Below, one piece after another: positions 45,285-57,590 of a stretch of 64,000 bases of DNA. Positions within the stretch are counted from its first letter, which is position 1. Each line of letters opens with the position of its first letter. Both the position numbers and the translations under genes were made by a program. Source of the stretch: Coptis chinensis (taxonomy: Eukaryota; Streptophyta; Magnoliopsida; Ranunculales; Ranunculaceae). The notes beneath the pieces are model-generated. The model saw only the letters and a list, made by a program, of their open reading frames with translations, was not told where the DNA came from and searched no databases. The stretch is taken from positions 3,410,001 to 3,474,000 of the forward strand of contig CM027378.1 in assembly GCA_015680905.1 (NCBI GenBank). Direction: 5' to 3'.

Positions 45285-45985
45285 TTTTAGTTTTAGTTTA
45301 TAAGTTTAGTTTGTAGCCTCCATTAGAATTATTAATAAAAGCTTTAGTTTACTTTCAATTCAAGTATCTTTAAATTATGTCTTCTATTCAATCTTTAGTT
45401 AAGATGATTCCTATGATACAAAGCTAAACCTCCATTAGAGGAGGTTTATGAAGCCATGTGAGAATGATTGGTAATTAGTATGGTTGTGGATTTGTATTAG
45501 CGTTTTAAGTTTGATTCTTATGATTGTTTAGAGATAAAGATCATAAGAGTTGAACTAGAGTTTAGAGCCACCACCAAAGAGATTTGTGGTGGAGCTAAAC
45601 TCTCATGCTAGTGAAGCCTTGATCTGAGAGGACTTGGTGTTCACTAGGGATCAATAGGCAATTCAATAATCAACCTAATGGTCAATCGAATTGCGTGGTG
45701 GATTGAATCTTCTTTATACCCTTTTATCATCATTATATCTACTGTTTTGACATCTTATTTACTGTTTTCACATCATATATTACTCTCACCATTGTTTCTT
45801 TTGTTTGATTAGTTGAATTCTATTTATATATTGATAGTTTATGAGTGGAACGAATCCGTACTCTTTATATATTGCATAATGAATTGAGAGTAGGAATATT
45901 GATCTAAGTACTTATTTAGTTATTTGATTATTTGTATTTACGCATAGATAGTTAATTTATACATAAATTTGGCTTTATCATTACT
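44618..45985 (+). repeat. Gypsy-type LTR, copy C
   Basis: Begins TGATAAGAGCCCAAAACTGT and follows copy B's sequence in the opposite orientation, including CCTCTCCTATATAAAGAGGG (promoter-like) and a (TC)n tract. The end near 45985 is approximate. Bases 45986-46085 hold nothing further. Confidence 0.6.
45234..45282. repeat. (TC)n microsatellite
   Basis: About 24 TC units inside LTR copy C, just downstream of its TATATAAAG box, so in the position of a transcript leader. Confidence 0.97.
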
Positions 45986-46090
45986 AGAGAAAACCTTGTT
46001 ATTACTTTGCTTCTACATTTATGTTCCATACTTAGCCCTTTATTGGCTTTTGACTCATTTTGATTCTATTTTTTTGGAGTTCTAACTCCG

Positions 46091-46177
46091 CCCCCATTTG
46101 TAAGATCCAACGGTCATATTTCTTCATCTAGAAAAAAAAATCATCTCATAGCCATTGGATCTTGCAACTGGGGGGGG
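46091..46177. repeat. Short inverted repeat (hairpin)
   Basis: CCCCCATTTGTAAGATCCAA and the complement of TTGGATCTTGCAACTGGGGG form imperfect arms around a loop of about 35 bp. It is MITE-sized, but no target-site duplication was found. Confidence 0.55.
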
Positions 46178-46463
46178 TATTGTACCTATAGAAATGTGGC
46201 AAAAATTGGCGGTATCTATAACAACAATATTATAAAGATAATATGATAATATGAAGCACAATTAAACTGTTACGTACTAACTAACACAGACTCTATTGGA
46301 ATAAACAAGATAGACAAGGGGTGTCAAAATGCTTTGAAATGAAAGACCAAAATACTCCACCCCCCAAACAAATTTGAAAACTCTTTTTAAGTTTGAAAAT
46401 TTTGTGACCTATACGCTAGAAATGTGGTATTGTACAAAAACTTGGGTGTTTTAAATTCAGATT

Positions 46464-46857
46464 GGCTTAATTACAAAAATATACAATGTACTTAGGTCCT
46501 CTTAACACTTGTATCAACATACAACTTTTTTTAACAAACGTATCAATGTACTATGCCCGATTTCACAAAAATAGGAACATGTTAACACCCGTCAGTTAAG
46601 TGATGATGTGTCCGTTAAATGATGATGTGTCTGTCACTTAACTGACAGACACATCATCATTTAACGGACACATCATCACTTAACTGACGGACACATCATC
46701 ATTTAATGGACATATCATCACTTAACTGATGGATGCTAACAGGTTGCTATTTTTGTGAAATTGGTCATAGTACATTGATACGTTTGTTAAAAAAAATTGT
46801 ATGTTGATACAAGTGTTAAGAGAACCTAAGTACGTTGCATATTTCTGTAATTAATCC
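46464..46857. mobile_element. Mutator-like long-hairpin element (394 bp)
   Basis: Arms of more than 100 bp start GGCTTAATTACAAAAATATA on the left and GGATTAATTACAGAAATATG read inward from the right. They are flanked by a perfect 9-bp duplication ATTCAGATT at 46455-46463 and 46858-46866. The centre (about 46590-46735) consists of alternating GATGATGTGTCCGTTAAATG and CACTTAACTGACGGACACAT words, themselves inverted repeats. RNA from either strand would fold into an almost complete hairpin. Confidence 0.9.
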
Positions 46858-46869
46858 ATTCAGATTCCC

Positions 46870-47500
46870 TACACTTACTAATATATATTTATGTTTTAAA
46901 AATGTTAATATTTTATGGTTTTGATTTATGGAAAAGCAAAAATACGAGGAAGAAATAAAAATGAAACTCACTCCATAGAGAAACACTACTCAAACAATGA
47001 GAAAAAGTGCAAGATAAGAATATGTGATTTACATGAAACGTGGACTAAAGATCCGACAATTACAACCACACACTCTAAAAGGAAGGTCTGGTTACCTTAA
47101 TGGTGCACTCCCATGAGATATGAATGGAATAGAGTACACTGAAAAATAAGATGAGTCTTTTATAGTCAAATACTCTAGACTTTATCTAAAACATATTTAA
47201 CATACATCTTACTATATATCAACAACTGAAAGAGTTGTGGGTTTTTCAATAAACAACAAACACGGTATGCACCCCCAAACAGAATCAAGCATCAAGATTC
47301 TCTACGACGTAGCTTAGTGGAATGAGAGCAAAACCTAATTGACCTAAAGCCTAACCGAGTGTGTAGCTTCTTCTTCTTGGAACGAACCCAAGTAGATGAT
47401 GTGGAGAAAAATGATGGACGTAGAAAACACTTGGGAGGTGGATGTGTTGTAGAAGGAAAGGGTGAAAAGGATGAGAAAGTTGGCTTAGTTGGCACAAAAC
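46870..47500. other. Noncoding interval, nothing recognised
   Basis: No domain, RNA gene or bounded repeat seen. Short open frames here are low-complexity. Confidence 0.45.
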
Positions 47501-47522
47501 TCATTAAAGGTGTAGGTCTGTA

Positions 47523-48990
47523 CTATCTCACACCTGAAAATGAAGGGTCAGGTGGCTCGTCCTTAGGTATTACTGCCTCATCAGGAAGGTTAAGAAAGTC
47601 ATGAAGTATGGGAGAAACAAGAAGGTCAAGTGCAAACTTAAGGTTCTTTTGAAAAGGTAGAATGCGGGGAACATTGGTGGCGGAAAATGATTGAATTTCA
47701 TGAGGGTTCACCTCAGGTGAATGGTGGTCGGGTGGTGCTTGAGGTAATTCTAGAAAGGGTGGATCATCATAGGCTCGTAGAAACGTGTAGAATTCCTTAT
47801 CTAGCTTGTTCGCATCCTCATAATTGTGGTATTCGTCTGCATCTTTTAGAAAGTCATTTGTCTCGTCCATTAGGAGGGTAACGTCATCTCCTATAGGAGA
47901 TGGGAGATTCTCAATAAAGCTCCCTTCTTCATGCAACTCTAGTTGTGCAAGCAAGATTTGAAAAATACCTACTTGAACAGGAATATCTCCAAAAAATTTA
48001 GGCATGGGTGGAATATGATTTCGAATCATCTAAAACTTTCCTAAATAGCCATCAAGAAAACAGTAAAAAAATGTGCCTAGGAGGCCTCTCAATCGATCAT
48101 CTGATCCATAAAGGGAAAGGGGGAATGATTCCTTCTTGTTCCAGTGTTAAGCCTCTTATAATTAATGCATATCTTCTTCTGTTGGGGAATGACATCTAAT
48201 ATGGGAGGAGTGGGCCTCAAGATGTCTGTAGGGGATGTTTAATCCATAAGGAATACTGAAGCCCTTGGGTGCTCATCAAGCACCGATGACGAATCCACAG
48301 AAGGATCGGAAGATGGAGTAAACTCCAAAAGCTTGTTGACCTCTTCGTCATGGGAGTCAACATCTAAATCAAAACTGCCAAAGGACAGGTATTGCTGCAT
48401 CTGGTTGGTTGGAAATGTGTTGTTGAAATAGTCATGTGCCAAGCTCTCGATCATGCGAACTTATTCATCAATGGTCTTATTTGGTGTCTATTGCATCATC
48501 CTGAAAACATTCACCTTAATTAACATAAAGGTTTCCAAAGGAAATGGACATCGAACCATCTTGGCAGTTAATTAAGGCATTAGCAGTTCTCAAGAATGGA
48601 CACCCTAAGATGATTGGAACAGAGTCATGAGCGACTTCTGTGTCGAGAATAACGAAGTCAGCTGGGTAGTAAAAATCTTAAACTTTGATAAGAATGCTTT
48701 CAAGGACGCTTTTGGGATACTTAATAAAACGATCGGCTAACTGTAAAGTCATTTTAGTAGGTATAAGTTCATGTAGACTGAGTTGTTTATATAGGTAAAA
48801 AGTTAGTAAGTTAACACTCGCCCAGGTCTAACAGAGCAGTCGTAGTGAAAGTATCGCCCAAGGTGCATTGTACAATAAGACGACCAAGGTCATTGTATTT
48901 AATGATTCTATTATGTTTAGATAAAGAGAGAAGTTGTTCAATTAAAAAGGTTTCTCAGGGATGTTTGTTCTCCTCTTAGTGGTGCACAAA
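47523..48990 (-). mobile_element. Ty3/gypsy pol fragment (protease, linker, start of RT)
   Basis: On the minus strand the upper part (about 48990-48560) has a retropepsin-like pattern (ALLDLGASVNLLTYYLYKQL; LGCPFLRTANALI). A linker follows (FGSFDLDVDSHDEEVNKLLE). At about 48200-48060 an RT start KKICINYKRLN and FPFMDQMIERL appears. These are standard for plant gypsy elements. The lower part (48029-47523) is a 168-codon frame, proline- and acid-rich, that I do not recognise. Broken in many places, LTRs not identified. Confidence 0.65.
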
Positions 48991-49091
48991 TCTTTCAGGA
49001 ACTTAAGGTGTTTTGGTAGACGTTTTATATAGCATCTAGAAAAGGTAGGTTTATAATCAATTTTTTAAAAACTTCCCTAATCTAATAAATA

Positions 49092-49654
49092 TTCTCGTCA
49101 TTCTTAGACACAACTAGATGCCTTTGGAGATCACTCAGCACATTGTAGGTATTTTCCTAGTTTCAAATATCGTCATGACCATGTACGTGATATTTTGCAT
49201 GATGTCATTTGGCGGGCAGGAGTGCAAGTAAAAAAGGTGGCCCCTATAAATTTCCTAATGTGCCCAGCTGATGGTATATCGTCGCTTCGACTAGCAAATG
49301 TCTTGATCTATAACTGGTTAGAGTGTAAGCATGTATGTGTTGATGTTACAAGTGTCTCTCCCATGGTAGGCTTTGGCGATGGAATGTTTGAGGTATGGAA
49401 CTCAGCTAATAGTGTGGCGGCAATGAAGATGGAGAAACATGAAGCAGCATGCATGTCAAATCAACACCGGTTTATTGCATTTGCCTTTGACACTTTTGGT
49501 TTTTTGCCATTAGAGTCGGTAGAACTTCTTAGAAGATTACAGGGAGTAATGGACAACAACGTGATGACGACTGGTTCGTATGAGTATGTATTTAGGAGAT
49601 TTGGTTTTGCCATTCAGAAGGGGCTTGCGGTGCAATTTGTGGCACGATTGACCT
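49092..49654 (+). pseudogene. C-terminal fragment of an RT-associated plant protein family
   Basis: The plus-strand frame has GDHSAHC-like and RHDHVRDIL motifs, then RLANVLIYNW, KHVCVDVTSVSP, FAFDTFGFLPLESVELLRRL and FGFAIQKGLAVQFVARLT. This pattern is common in plant genomes in proteins that follow reverse-transcriptase sequences and are often mis-named auxilin-like. The (R)xAD...VDxT spacing could be a PD-(D/E)xK-type nuclease, an inference. The frame is cut by the LTR element at 49655 and resumes after the second GACCT with SSNFV and a stop (57596-57610). No RT is adjacent, so it is a partial relic. The element class (non-LTR or other) is not resolved. Confidence 0.55.
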
Positions 49655-52151
49655 TGTAATGACCTGAAATTTTACCTAAGGACAATCCAATCATTTCACG
49701 TGTTAGTTTAGTGCTACTATAGAATAATTGGTGTAGACTGATGTGGGTGACGAGTGTTGGTATCTGTTTTATTTAAGTATTCTAGTAATTACAATTTTTG
49801 GTATGGGTGTTTGACGCGGTAAATTCCAAAGTTAATACAAATTTATTGTTGTTACCATTAATATGGAACTGGTCAATTACTAGATATATAATTACTAAAT
49901 ATATAGCGGGGTTTAACATTTAGTATTGGCGGGGTGGTAACGTATATTATTTGCGGACTTTGATGATTATGGGTTTTTCATTGATGGTTATTTTTATATT
50001 GGGCTTGGTTATTGTATTGGGCTTGCTCTATATTATTGGGCCACCTTTTATGTTTTGGGCCCGTTTTATTAGAACCACCCATGGCTTAGGGGGGATAAGG
50101 AGGAGAGAGGAACGAAGGGAGACGTCCAGAGAAAAACCTGAGGATCGATCTCTCTCTCTCCCTCTTTGGGGTTTCGCCGTCTCTATCTCTCTAAAAGATG
50201 TGGGCAAGGACGAAAAAGAAAAATGGGTAGTAGGTAGCGAAAAATAGAGTTGTAAATGTTGCGGTCAGCTGCAAATTCACTCCAGCGACGAGCAACAACC
50301 TTAAAATCACTTCTACTTAATGGTCCTCATTTTTCTAGTACATCATCAACTCATCAAGTCCTAGTTTGTCAATATGGAGGAAATGGGAAAAGAAGCTTTG
50401 ATTATAGTTAAGGAACTGAAAAGATTGAAATCTGATGGAATAAGGTTCAACGCCATACGACCTTGTGATGCCATGACTTTGTCGGGGATTTGCGATAGCC
50501 ACGCATGGCTTATGGAGGAGGAAGCAGTAAGGGGAATTTTGGAGGGAATCACCACCTTTCTGTCTGTATCCTGGGTATGCTCGGCAGTTGATGAACAGAG
50601 AAAATGTTAAGGTGCGGGTCCTTTATTTCAACAGATATGGTAAGCTAGGAAGCTAGCTAACAATAGAAAATTGGAAGTTCTTAATAAATCTTTGGTGGTT
50701 TAAAAAGCGTACAGGTAACTAACCTTTAATATTGTATATTTATACATTAAATTGCATGTATACTTTAATTACAGTTTTTATCTTGATTTAATGTGATTCA
50801 TTAGGTACAGTTAAATTGAGTTAAATGTTATTCATTCTGTACTGTGGTTAGTATGATAGTGTTAATTAATTATATATTAATAACGTGCTGGGTTGATTCT
50901 GAGTTAGTAATAAACCCGATTAAGCGGTACACTTGTAAAGATTTTATAGAAAAAAAAACGTTATTGGCATGTTTGTTAATATATAATGACGGTGGAACTG
51001 TAAATATTTATAGCAAGCTCAATTAGTGATTATTACGGTGGAACCGTGAATAGTTGTTAACAGAGAAACATGACTAGAACAAGAGTGAGGAACCTATACC
51101 GCCTTCCTCATCGGAATGGCTTAATCCATTCCCCTAGATCCTTACCCCAATAGGAGAACTACGATTGGCTTGATCCCTTAAAAACGGTACGTAGGCAGCC
51201 ACTCGGCTCAGCCGCTTCCATAGGAAAACCCCAACCCCTGGTAACAAGGATCGGTTATTCTATATATGTTATTACTGTATAATTTGGTTTGAACATATGA
51301 TTCTACGTGTTAAGCATGATCTTAATCTCGTAGTACATAATATCTAACAATAGTTATTAACGTTGATCGTTTAAGTGTTTTCTTAGATATTTGTTAATTA
51401 ATTAAGCACGCGGGGAATTCTATAAGAAAAACGGTAAGCCGAACGTTGCGATGTAACTGAAAGGTAAGCCGTTAAATAAATCTTGTCAGCTACAAATAAA
51501 TTTAATTCACTTTGATTATTATATACTAGCTAACTATCTAACGTTGCGTGTTAAAAAATGTTAAATGACAGGGACAGCCAGACTCCCAGAAGACAGGAAA
51601 AGGCGTATGTGCTCACTAAGAAAATTTAACGTGAAGCGTACTCTGATTGGCTAAGGCGGTTCTTTTAGCTCCTTGTTTCTAAATTTATTCCCTATAGGTG
51701 GTTTGTAATAATTTAGTTATAATGTTAATTGTCTTTAGTATGAATTCATTAATTAGAAGTTATGATGATAATTGGGTAAAAGATCGGTTTCGGGACGCTG
51801 CAGCTACTTAATTTAACTGGCATTTGTCGAGATGGTTAAGTAGCCGGTGCTACGAATCAATATCTTTTAGTAGTTAGGTTTACGGCGGAGGTTTTAATAT
51901 ATTAAATGGAAGTATATTATTTGATTTTCAGGTTAGGACAGGTTGTAAATTTATGAAATGTTAGAAATACAGAGGAAATTCTGTTGATTTTTTTTTTAGA
52001 ACGCGATGTTCAGAGGGTGTTTTATATTTTAGTTCTAGTTTGGACTCGTGTGAGTCAAACCTGCTCACGTCTTGGTTTATTAGATGGTTGAATATTCAGA
52101 TCAAGCTCTTTTATCTGAATATTCAATTGTCTGGAAAATTAGGGCGTTACA
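49655..52151 (+). repeat. 5' LTR of the large LTR element
   Basis: Begins TGTAATGACCTGAAATTTTA and ends GGGCGTTACA. It contains a CT-rich tract (50145-50200), a 78-codon open frame (50374-50610) and a G+C-richer block near 51060-51260 with GGTACGTAGGCAGCCACTCG. Confidence 0.92.
50374..50610 (+). other. Open frame in LTR, possible captured host exon (copy 1)
   Basis: A 78-codon frame starts MEEMGKEALIIVKELKRLKS. The GKEAL..VKELKRL..D phrase resembles a segment of certain plant organelle PPR proteins, but the match is short. It is preceded by a CT-rich leader-like tract and about 120 bp whose translation is Arg/Ser/Leu-rich (LRSAANSLQRRATTLKSLLL), like an organelle-targeting peptide. The copy at 55812-56048 in the right LTR is nearly the same. 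Function, if any, is unknown. Confidence 0.35.
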
Positions 52152-55097
52152 AATGGTATTAGAGCATGGCTTTAAATCCGAATTGGGCAGGGTACCAGTA
52201 AAGGTTTTCTTTTTAATATTAATTTGTTTAAATTTGTTTGATATTTTTTTGTGTTCTCAGATTCGTGATCAGCTAGGTTTTTGCTAAAGTACTTAACGAT
52301 ACGGGGAAGCTGGATATTTGTGTTAGAATCATCTTGGATATCGCTCGTCCATAGTATGAGGTAATTAACGAAAGCACGCAAAAAGTATGCCACACTTTCC
52401 TATTTATTTCTTCAACATATTATAATTGTTTATTCATTCAAAAACAAAAGGTTTGTGTGTGAAAACAAATTTTCACAAAAAATGGGGTTTAGTGTTGGGT
52501 GAATTTAAATTATTTAGAGCATGTTTATGGGTTCGTTATCCCATTTCTTGTGACAGAAATGAGATGGATTTTGTGTGCGGAAGGAGAAATTCCGGTTGTA
52601 TGATTTGTGTGTGTAAGTTTTTTTTATCTGGACAGAGGGAGTCATAGGAGGGAGTCATAGATGATATTGTAATAAACGCATGTCAAGTAAAGTAACTTGC
52701 GGCACGGTTAATGAACAAAACCGTTTTCTTAAAATCTATATAGTTGGGTGCATAAGTTTCTTTGATCTGGACATAGTTGGATTAGTACATCATGACTGAG
52801 CCCGACGGAGGGAGTCATAGATGATATTGTAATGAACGCATGTCAGGTAAAGTAACTTGCGGCACAGTTAGTGAACAGAACCATTTGCATAAAACTATAT
52901 ATATGTAATTATTTTGGAATAACCGGAAATACAATAATATATTACTATGCTTATCACGAGGTGATTTAGAAAAAGATTTGTGAATTCCTATAAAGAATGA
53001 GTTGTCATATGCCGGCGACTGCAGTTCATTCTAGGAGTTACAACTGTGGTGTACACCTTTCGAGGTAAATGGGCCAGCTTTAAAGGGATGCATCACAGGG
53101 TGTAGTCCGGGAATTCCTTTTCTACTTTTCTAGATTACCCTATTTGTACGTGGCACGCTGTCTGGTGCTTAGTTTGGTGGAGGATACATGCTATCTCGAT
53201 GAGGTTTAGACGCGAGGAGTGGTTATATAGATTCACTCTTGGATTGGCTTCAGGTACCGAAGCAATCTGTAGTCGTCGAACGGTTGACCACTATAAGTTA
53301 GGTGACAGCCCGTATAGGGGTCGTGGTTATAGGGCCCACCTGAGCCCTAAAAGTTTTGGGTTTTGTGTGTAAGATCACAACAACGACATTTCAGCTCTTT
53401 GCCGATGAAATCAGAAAAATAACGGTGCATGGTTCACACTGGGAAGTACTGAATCAAGATATTGCTTAGGACTGGGGCTGAGTACCAGTCGTATCCTCCC
53501 CTCTCTAATAGGATGCAGTGGCCACAATATTGGTATGATGATTGTATTAGGTAGTTATTATAGCTATATAGTATATGCATTTCATGTTGCATGTTGCCTG
53601 TGGCAAGTTGTGTATCAGGTATTGTTTCGACAGTTTGGTATTTCATTATCTTCTGGTGTTCTGAGGATGATTGATTTTCTATGAGGCGGGTGGCCAATAA
53701 TTCTGTTGAATGATAGGGTTGGCTTTCTTGCTCCAAGTGTATGTTTGGACTTATATTTTCTGGAGATTGTACGAGCTTCTATCTGTTGGAGTTTCGTCTT
53801 TATGTCTGGCTGGATAGAGTTGATTTCTCAGCGGTGATATTTTGGTTGGGTCTTTTATTCTTTTATATATTGGTTATTTGTTTCACTATCCCGAAAGTTG
53901 GATTCTTGGACTATATGACGATGACTATCATTTTGGTGTATTATCTTGCTCTCATTTTTCTTTTATTATGCAAGGAATGATATATTATTTCATTGAAAGT
54001 TTACGAGATTCGCCGATGATATCTTCTTTTTGTACAAGTTAGAGGAGTTCTTGGCATGGCTATTATACATGGTGTTATAACCAGGATATCTTTCTCTATT
54101 GAATCAATTGGAGTTATTCTTCTTATTGTCTTTATTATACTTGATGTTCTTGGAGCTTTCTCTGCACCATGTTGTTCTTGGAGTTAACATGGCTTCCAGC
54201 CTACTCTATTTTCACCTGGAACTTCTTGGCGCTAGTGAGGTGGCAATATATGGTCCATTTCTTGGCAATATTATTGGAGCTCAATATATACATTATATCA
54301 TATCGTCTATCTACTACACGGAAGACCTTAGTATTAATGCATCTTGATTGATCTCTGGGCTCTGGCGTTATTGGAGCATCACTATGTGTTAATGACCGCT
54401 ATCATTCTTCACTGTTCTCGGGGATCAAATGGAATTTTCTTAAGCTTTATATATTGGACATGAAACAAATCAGACATCAAGGTTAGTAACTCTAACCTTT
54501 ACTTGTCAGTAACTGTGTTCGTTTTGTTTTTATTTGGAAGGAAATATAGTTGTGTTATTGGATACGTTATATTTTTATGTCTAGAGCAACAAAATGCAAG
54601 TTACATATGTGCGAGTTACTGTACTTCATGAGTTTGGCATTTTACTCTAGTGATGAGATTTCTTACATTCAATTTTATTTATTTCCCTTGAGTGTTTAAA
54701 TTGTATGCATAATGCCATGCAACTTCTCCTTGTTATTGTGTAAAATGGAATAAATTATCTGATTCTTGTCTTGTTGGGTGTTTGGTTGTCATTTCTTTTG
54801 ATTTGATTTTGGCCAAGTGATTAGTGTTTTGTAATGGAAGTGCTTAGTTGCTTGATAATATTGTTGTGTGGCTGTTTTGTAATTGTGAGTCTATCTCTTT
54901 AAGGGCACCTTCTAGTTATAGTATTTGGTTGTTCTTGGATTTATGTGAATATTGGTTGATCTTTGAGATTCCATTAATTAGTTGTGTTGTACTAGTGCAT
55001 CTTTTAAATACATGAATACTAGTATTTGCATTATATAGGGTCTTGTGCTTGTATATATTTTAATTTCGCCGACGGAATTTCTCTAAGGAGGGTTGGA
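52152..55097 (+). mobile_element. Interior of the large LTR element, noncoding
   Basis: Holds the primer-binding site at its left end and the purine tract at its right end. A duplicated phrase, GAGGGAGTCATAGATGATAT ... AGTAACTTGCGGCAC, occurs at about 52635-52720 and 52806-52870. No retroviral-type protein motif was seen in six frames. Confidence 0.75.
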
Positions 55098-57590
55098 TGA
55101 AATGACCCAGAATTTTACCTAAGGACAATCCAGTCATTTCACGTGTTAGTTCAGTGCTACTATAGAATAATTGGTGTAGACTGATGTGGATGACGAGTGT
55201 TGGTATCTATTTTATTTAAGTATTCTAGTAATTACAATTTTTGGTATGGGTGTTTGACGCGGTAAATTCCAAAGTTAATACAAATTTATTGTTGTTACCA
55301 TTAATATGGAACCGGTCAATTACTAGATATATAGTTACTAAATATATAGCGGGGTTTAACGTTTATCATTGGCGGGGTGGTAACGTATATTATTCGCGGA
55401 CTTTGATGATTATGGGCTTTTCATTGATGGTTATTTTTATATTGGGCCTGGTTATTGTATTGGGCTTGCTCTATATTATTGGGCCACCTTTTATGTTTTG
55501 GTCCTGTTTTATTAGAGCCACCCATGGCTTATGGGGGATAAGGAGGAGAGAGGAACGAAGGGAGATGTCCAGAGAAAACCTGAGGATCGATCTCTCTCTC
55601 TCCCTCTCCCTTTTTGGCGTTTCGCCGCCTCTCTCTCTAAAAGATGTGGGCAAGGACGAAAAAGAAAAATGGGTAGTAGGTAGCGCAAAATAGAGTTGTA
55701 AATGTTGCGGTCAGCTGCAAATTCACTCCAGCGATGAGCAACAACCTTAAAATCACTTCTACTTAATGGCCCTCATTTTTCTAGTACATCATCAAGTCCT
55801 AGTTTGTCAATATGGAGGAAATGGGAAAAGAAGCTTTGATTATAGTTAAGGAACTGAAAAGATTGAAGTCTGATGGAATAAGGTTCAACGCCATACGACC
55901 TTGTGATGCTGAGACTTTATCAGGGATTTGCGATAGCCACGCATGGCTTATGGAGGAGGAAGGAGTAAGGGGAAGTTTGGAGGGAATCACCACCTTTCTG
56001 TCTGTATCCTGGGTATGCTCGGCAGTTGATGAACAGAGAAAATGCTAAGGTGTGGGTCCTTTATTTCAACAAATATGGTAAGCTAAGAAGCTAGCTAACA
56101 ATAGAAAATTGGAAGTTCTTAATAAATCTTTGGTGGTTTAAAAGGCGTACAGGTAACTAACCTTTAATATTGTATATGTATACATTAAATTGCATGTATA
56201 CTTTAATTACAGTTTTTATCTTGATTTAGTGTGATTCATTAGGTATAGTTAAATTGAGTTAAATGTTATTCATTATGTATTGTGGTTAGTATGAGAGTGT
56301 TAATTAATTATATATTAATAACGTGCTGGGTTGATTCTGAGTTAGTAGTAAACTCGATTAAGCGGTACACTTGTAAAGATTTTATAGAAAAAAAACGTTA
56401 TTGGCATGTTTGTTAATATATAATGACGGTGGAACTGTAAATAGTTATTGCGAGTTCAATTAGTGATTATTACGGTGGAACCGTGAATAGCTGTTAACAG
56501 AGAAACATGACTAGAACAAGAGTGAGGAACCTATACCGCCTTCCTCATCGGAATGGCTTAGTCCATTCCCCTAGATCCTTACCCCAATAGGAGAACTATG
56601 ATTGGCTTGATCCCTTAAAAATGGTACGTAGGCAGCCACCCGGCTCAGCCGCTTCCATAGGAAAACCCCAACCCCTGGTAACAAGGATCGGTTATTCTAT
56701 ATATGTTATTACTGTATAATTTGGTTTGAACATATGATTCTACGTGTTAAGCATGATTTTAATCTCGTAGTACATAATATCTAACTATAGTTATTAACGT
56801 TGATCGTTTAAGTGGTATCTTAGATATTTGTTAATTAATTAAGCACGCGGGGAATTCTCTAAGAAAAAACAAGAAGTTTTAAGCGTTGCAATGCGAAAGG
56901 TAAGCCGTTAAGTAAATCTTGTCAGCTACAAATAAATTTAATTCACTTTGATTATTATATACTAGCTAACCATCTAACGTTGCGTGTTAGAAAATGTTAA
57001 ATGACAGGGACAACCAGACTCCCAGAAGACAGGAAAAGGCGTATGTACTCACTAAGAAAATTTAACGTGAAGTGTACTCTGATTGGCTAAGGCGGTTCTT
57101 ATAGCTCTTTCTTGTTTCTAAATTTATTCCCTTTAAGTGGTTTGTAATAATTTAGTTATAATGTTAATTGTCTTTAGTATGATTTCATTAATTAGAAGTT
57201 ATGACGATAATTGGGTAAAAGATCGGTTTCGGGACGCTGCAGCTACTTGATTTAATTGACATTTGTCGAGATGGTTAAGTAGTCGGTGCGACGAATCAAT
57301 ATTTTTTAGTAGTTGGGTTTACGGTGGAGGTTTTAATATATTAAATGGAAGTATATTATTTGATTTTCAGGTTAAGATAGGTTGTAAATTTATGAAATGT
57401 TTGAAATCCAGAGGAAATTGTGTCGAATTTTTTTTTAGAACGCGGTGTTTAGAGGGGGTTTTATATTTTAGTTCTAGTTTGGACTCGTGTGAGTTAAACA
57501 TGCTCACGTCTTGATTTATTAGATGGTTGAATATTCAGATCGAGCTCTTTTATCTGAATATTCAATTGTCTGGAAAATCGGGGCGTTACA
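55098..57590 (+). repeat. 3' LTR of the large LTR element
   Basis: Begins TGAAATGACCCAGAATTTTA and ends GGGCGTTACA. Includes the second copy of the 78-codon frame (55812-56048) and the same G+C-richer block near 56500-56690. Confidence 0.92.

Larger units (their letters stand above)
49655..57590 (+). mobile_element. Large LTR retrotransposon without recognisable gag-pol (LARD-like)
   Basis: Two direct repeats of about 2.5 kb (49655-52151 and 55098-57590) flank 2,946 bp. A perfect 5-bp duplication GACCT lies at 49650-49654 and 57591-57595. After the left LTR comes TGGTATTAGAGCATGG, an initiator-Met-type primer-binding site two bases inside. Before the right LTR is a purine tract AAGGAGGGTTGGA. 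I see no gag, protease, RT or integrase motif on either strand of the interior, so it probably relied on proteins from another element. The LTRs differ at 8 of 121 and 8 of 237 positions in two stretches compared by eye, implying a fairly recent insertion. Copies of both LTRs are near complete. Confidence 0.9.

Noticed and set aside
46573-46740. CRISPR-like array of repeated GATGATGTGTC words
   Set aside because: Units are inverted relative to each other without unique spacers, and they lie inside a Mutator-like hairpin in plant DNA.
47523-48029. 168-codon minus-strand frame as a host gene
   Set aside because: It is contiguous with gypsy protease/RT debris and has no independent domain; more likely part of that relic.
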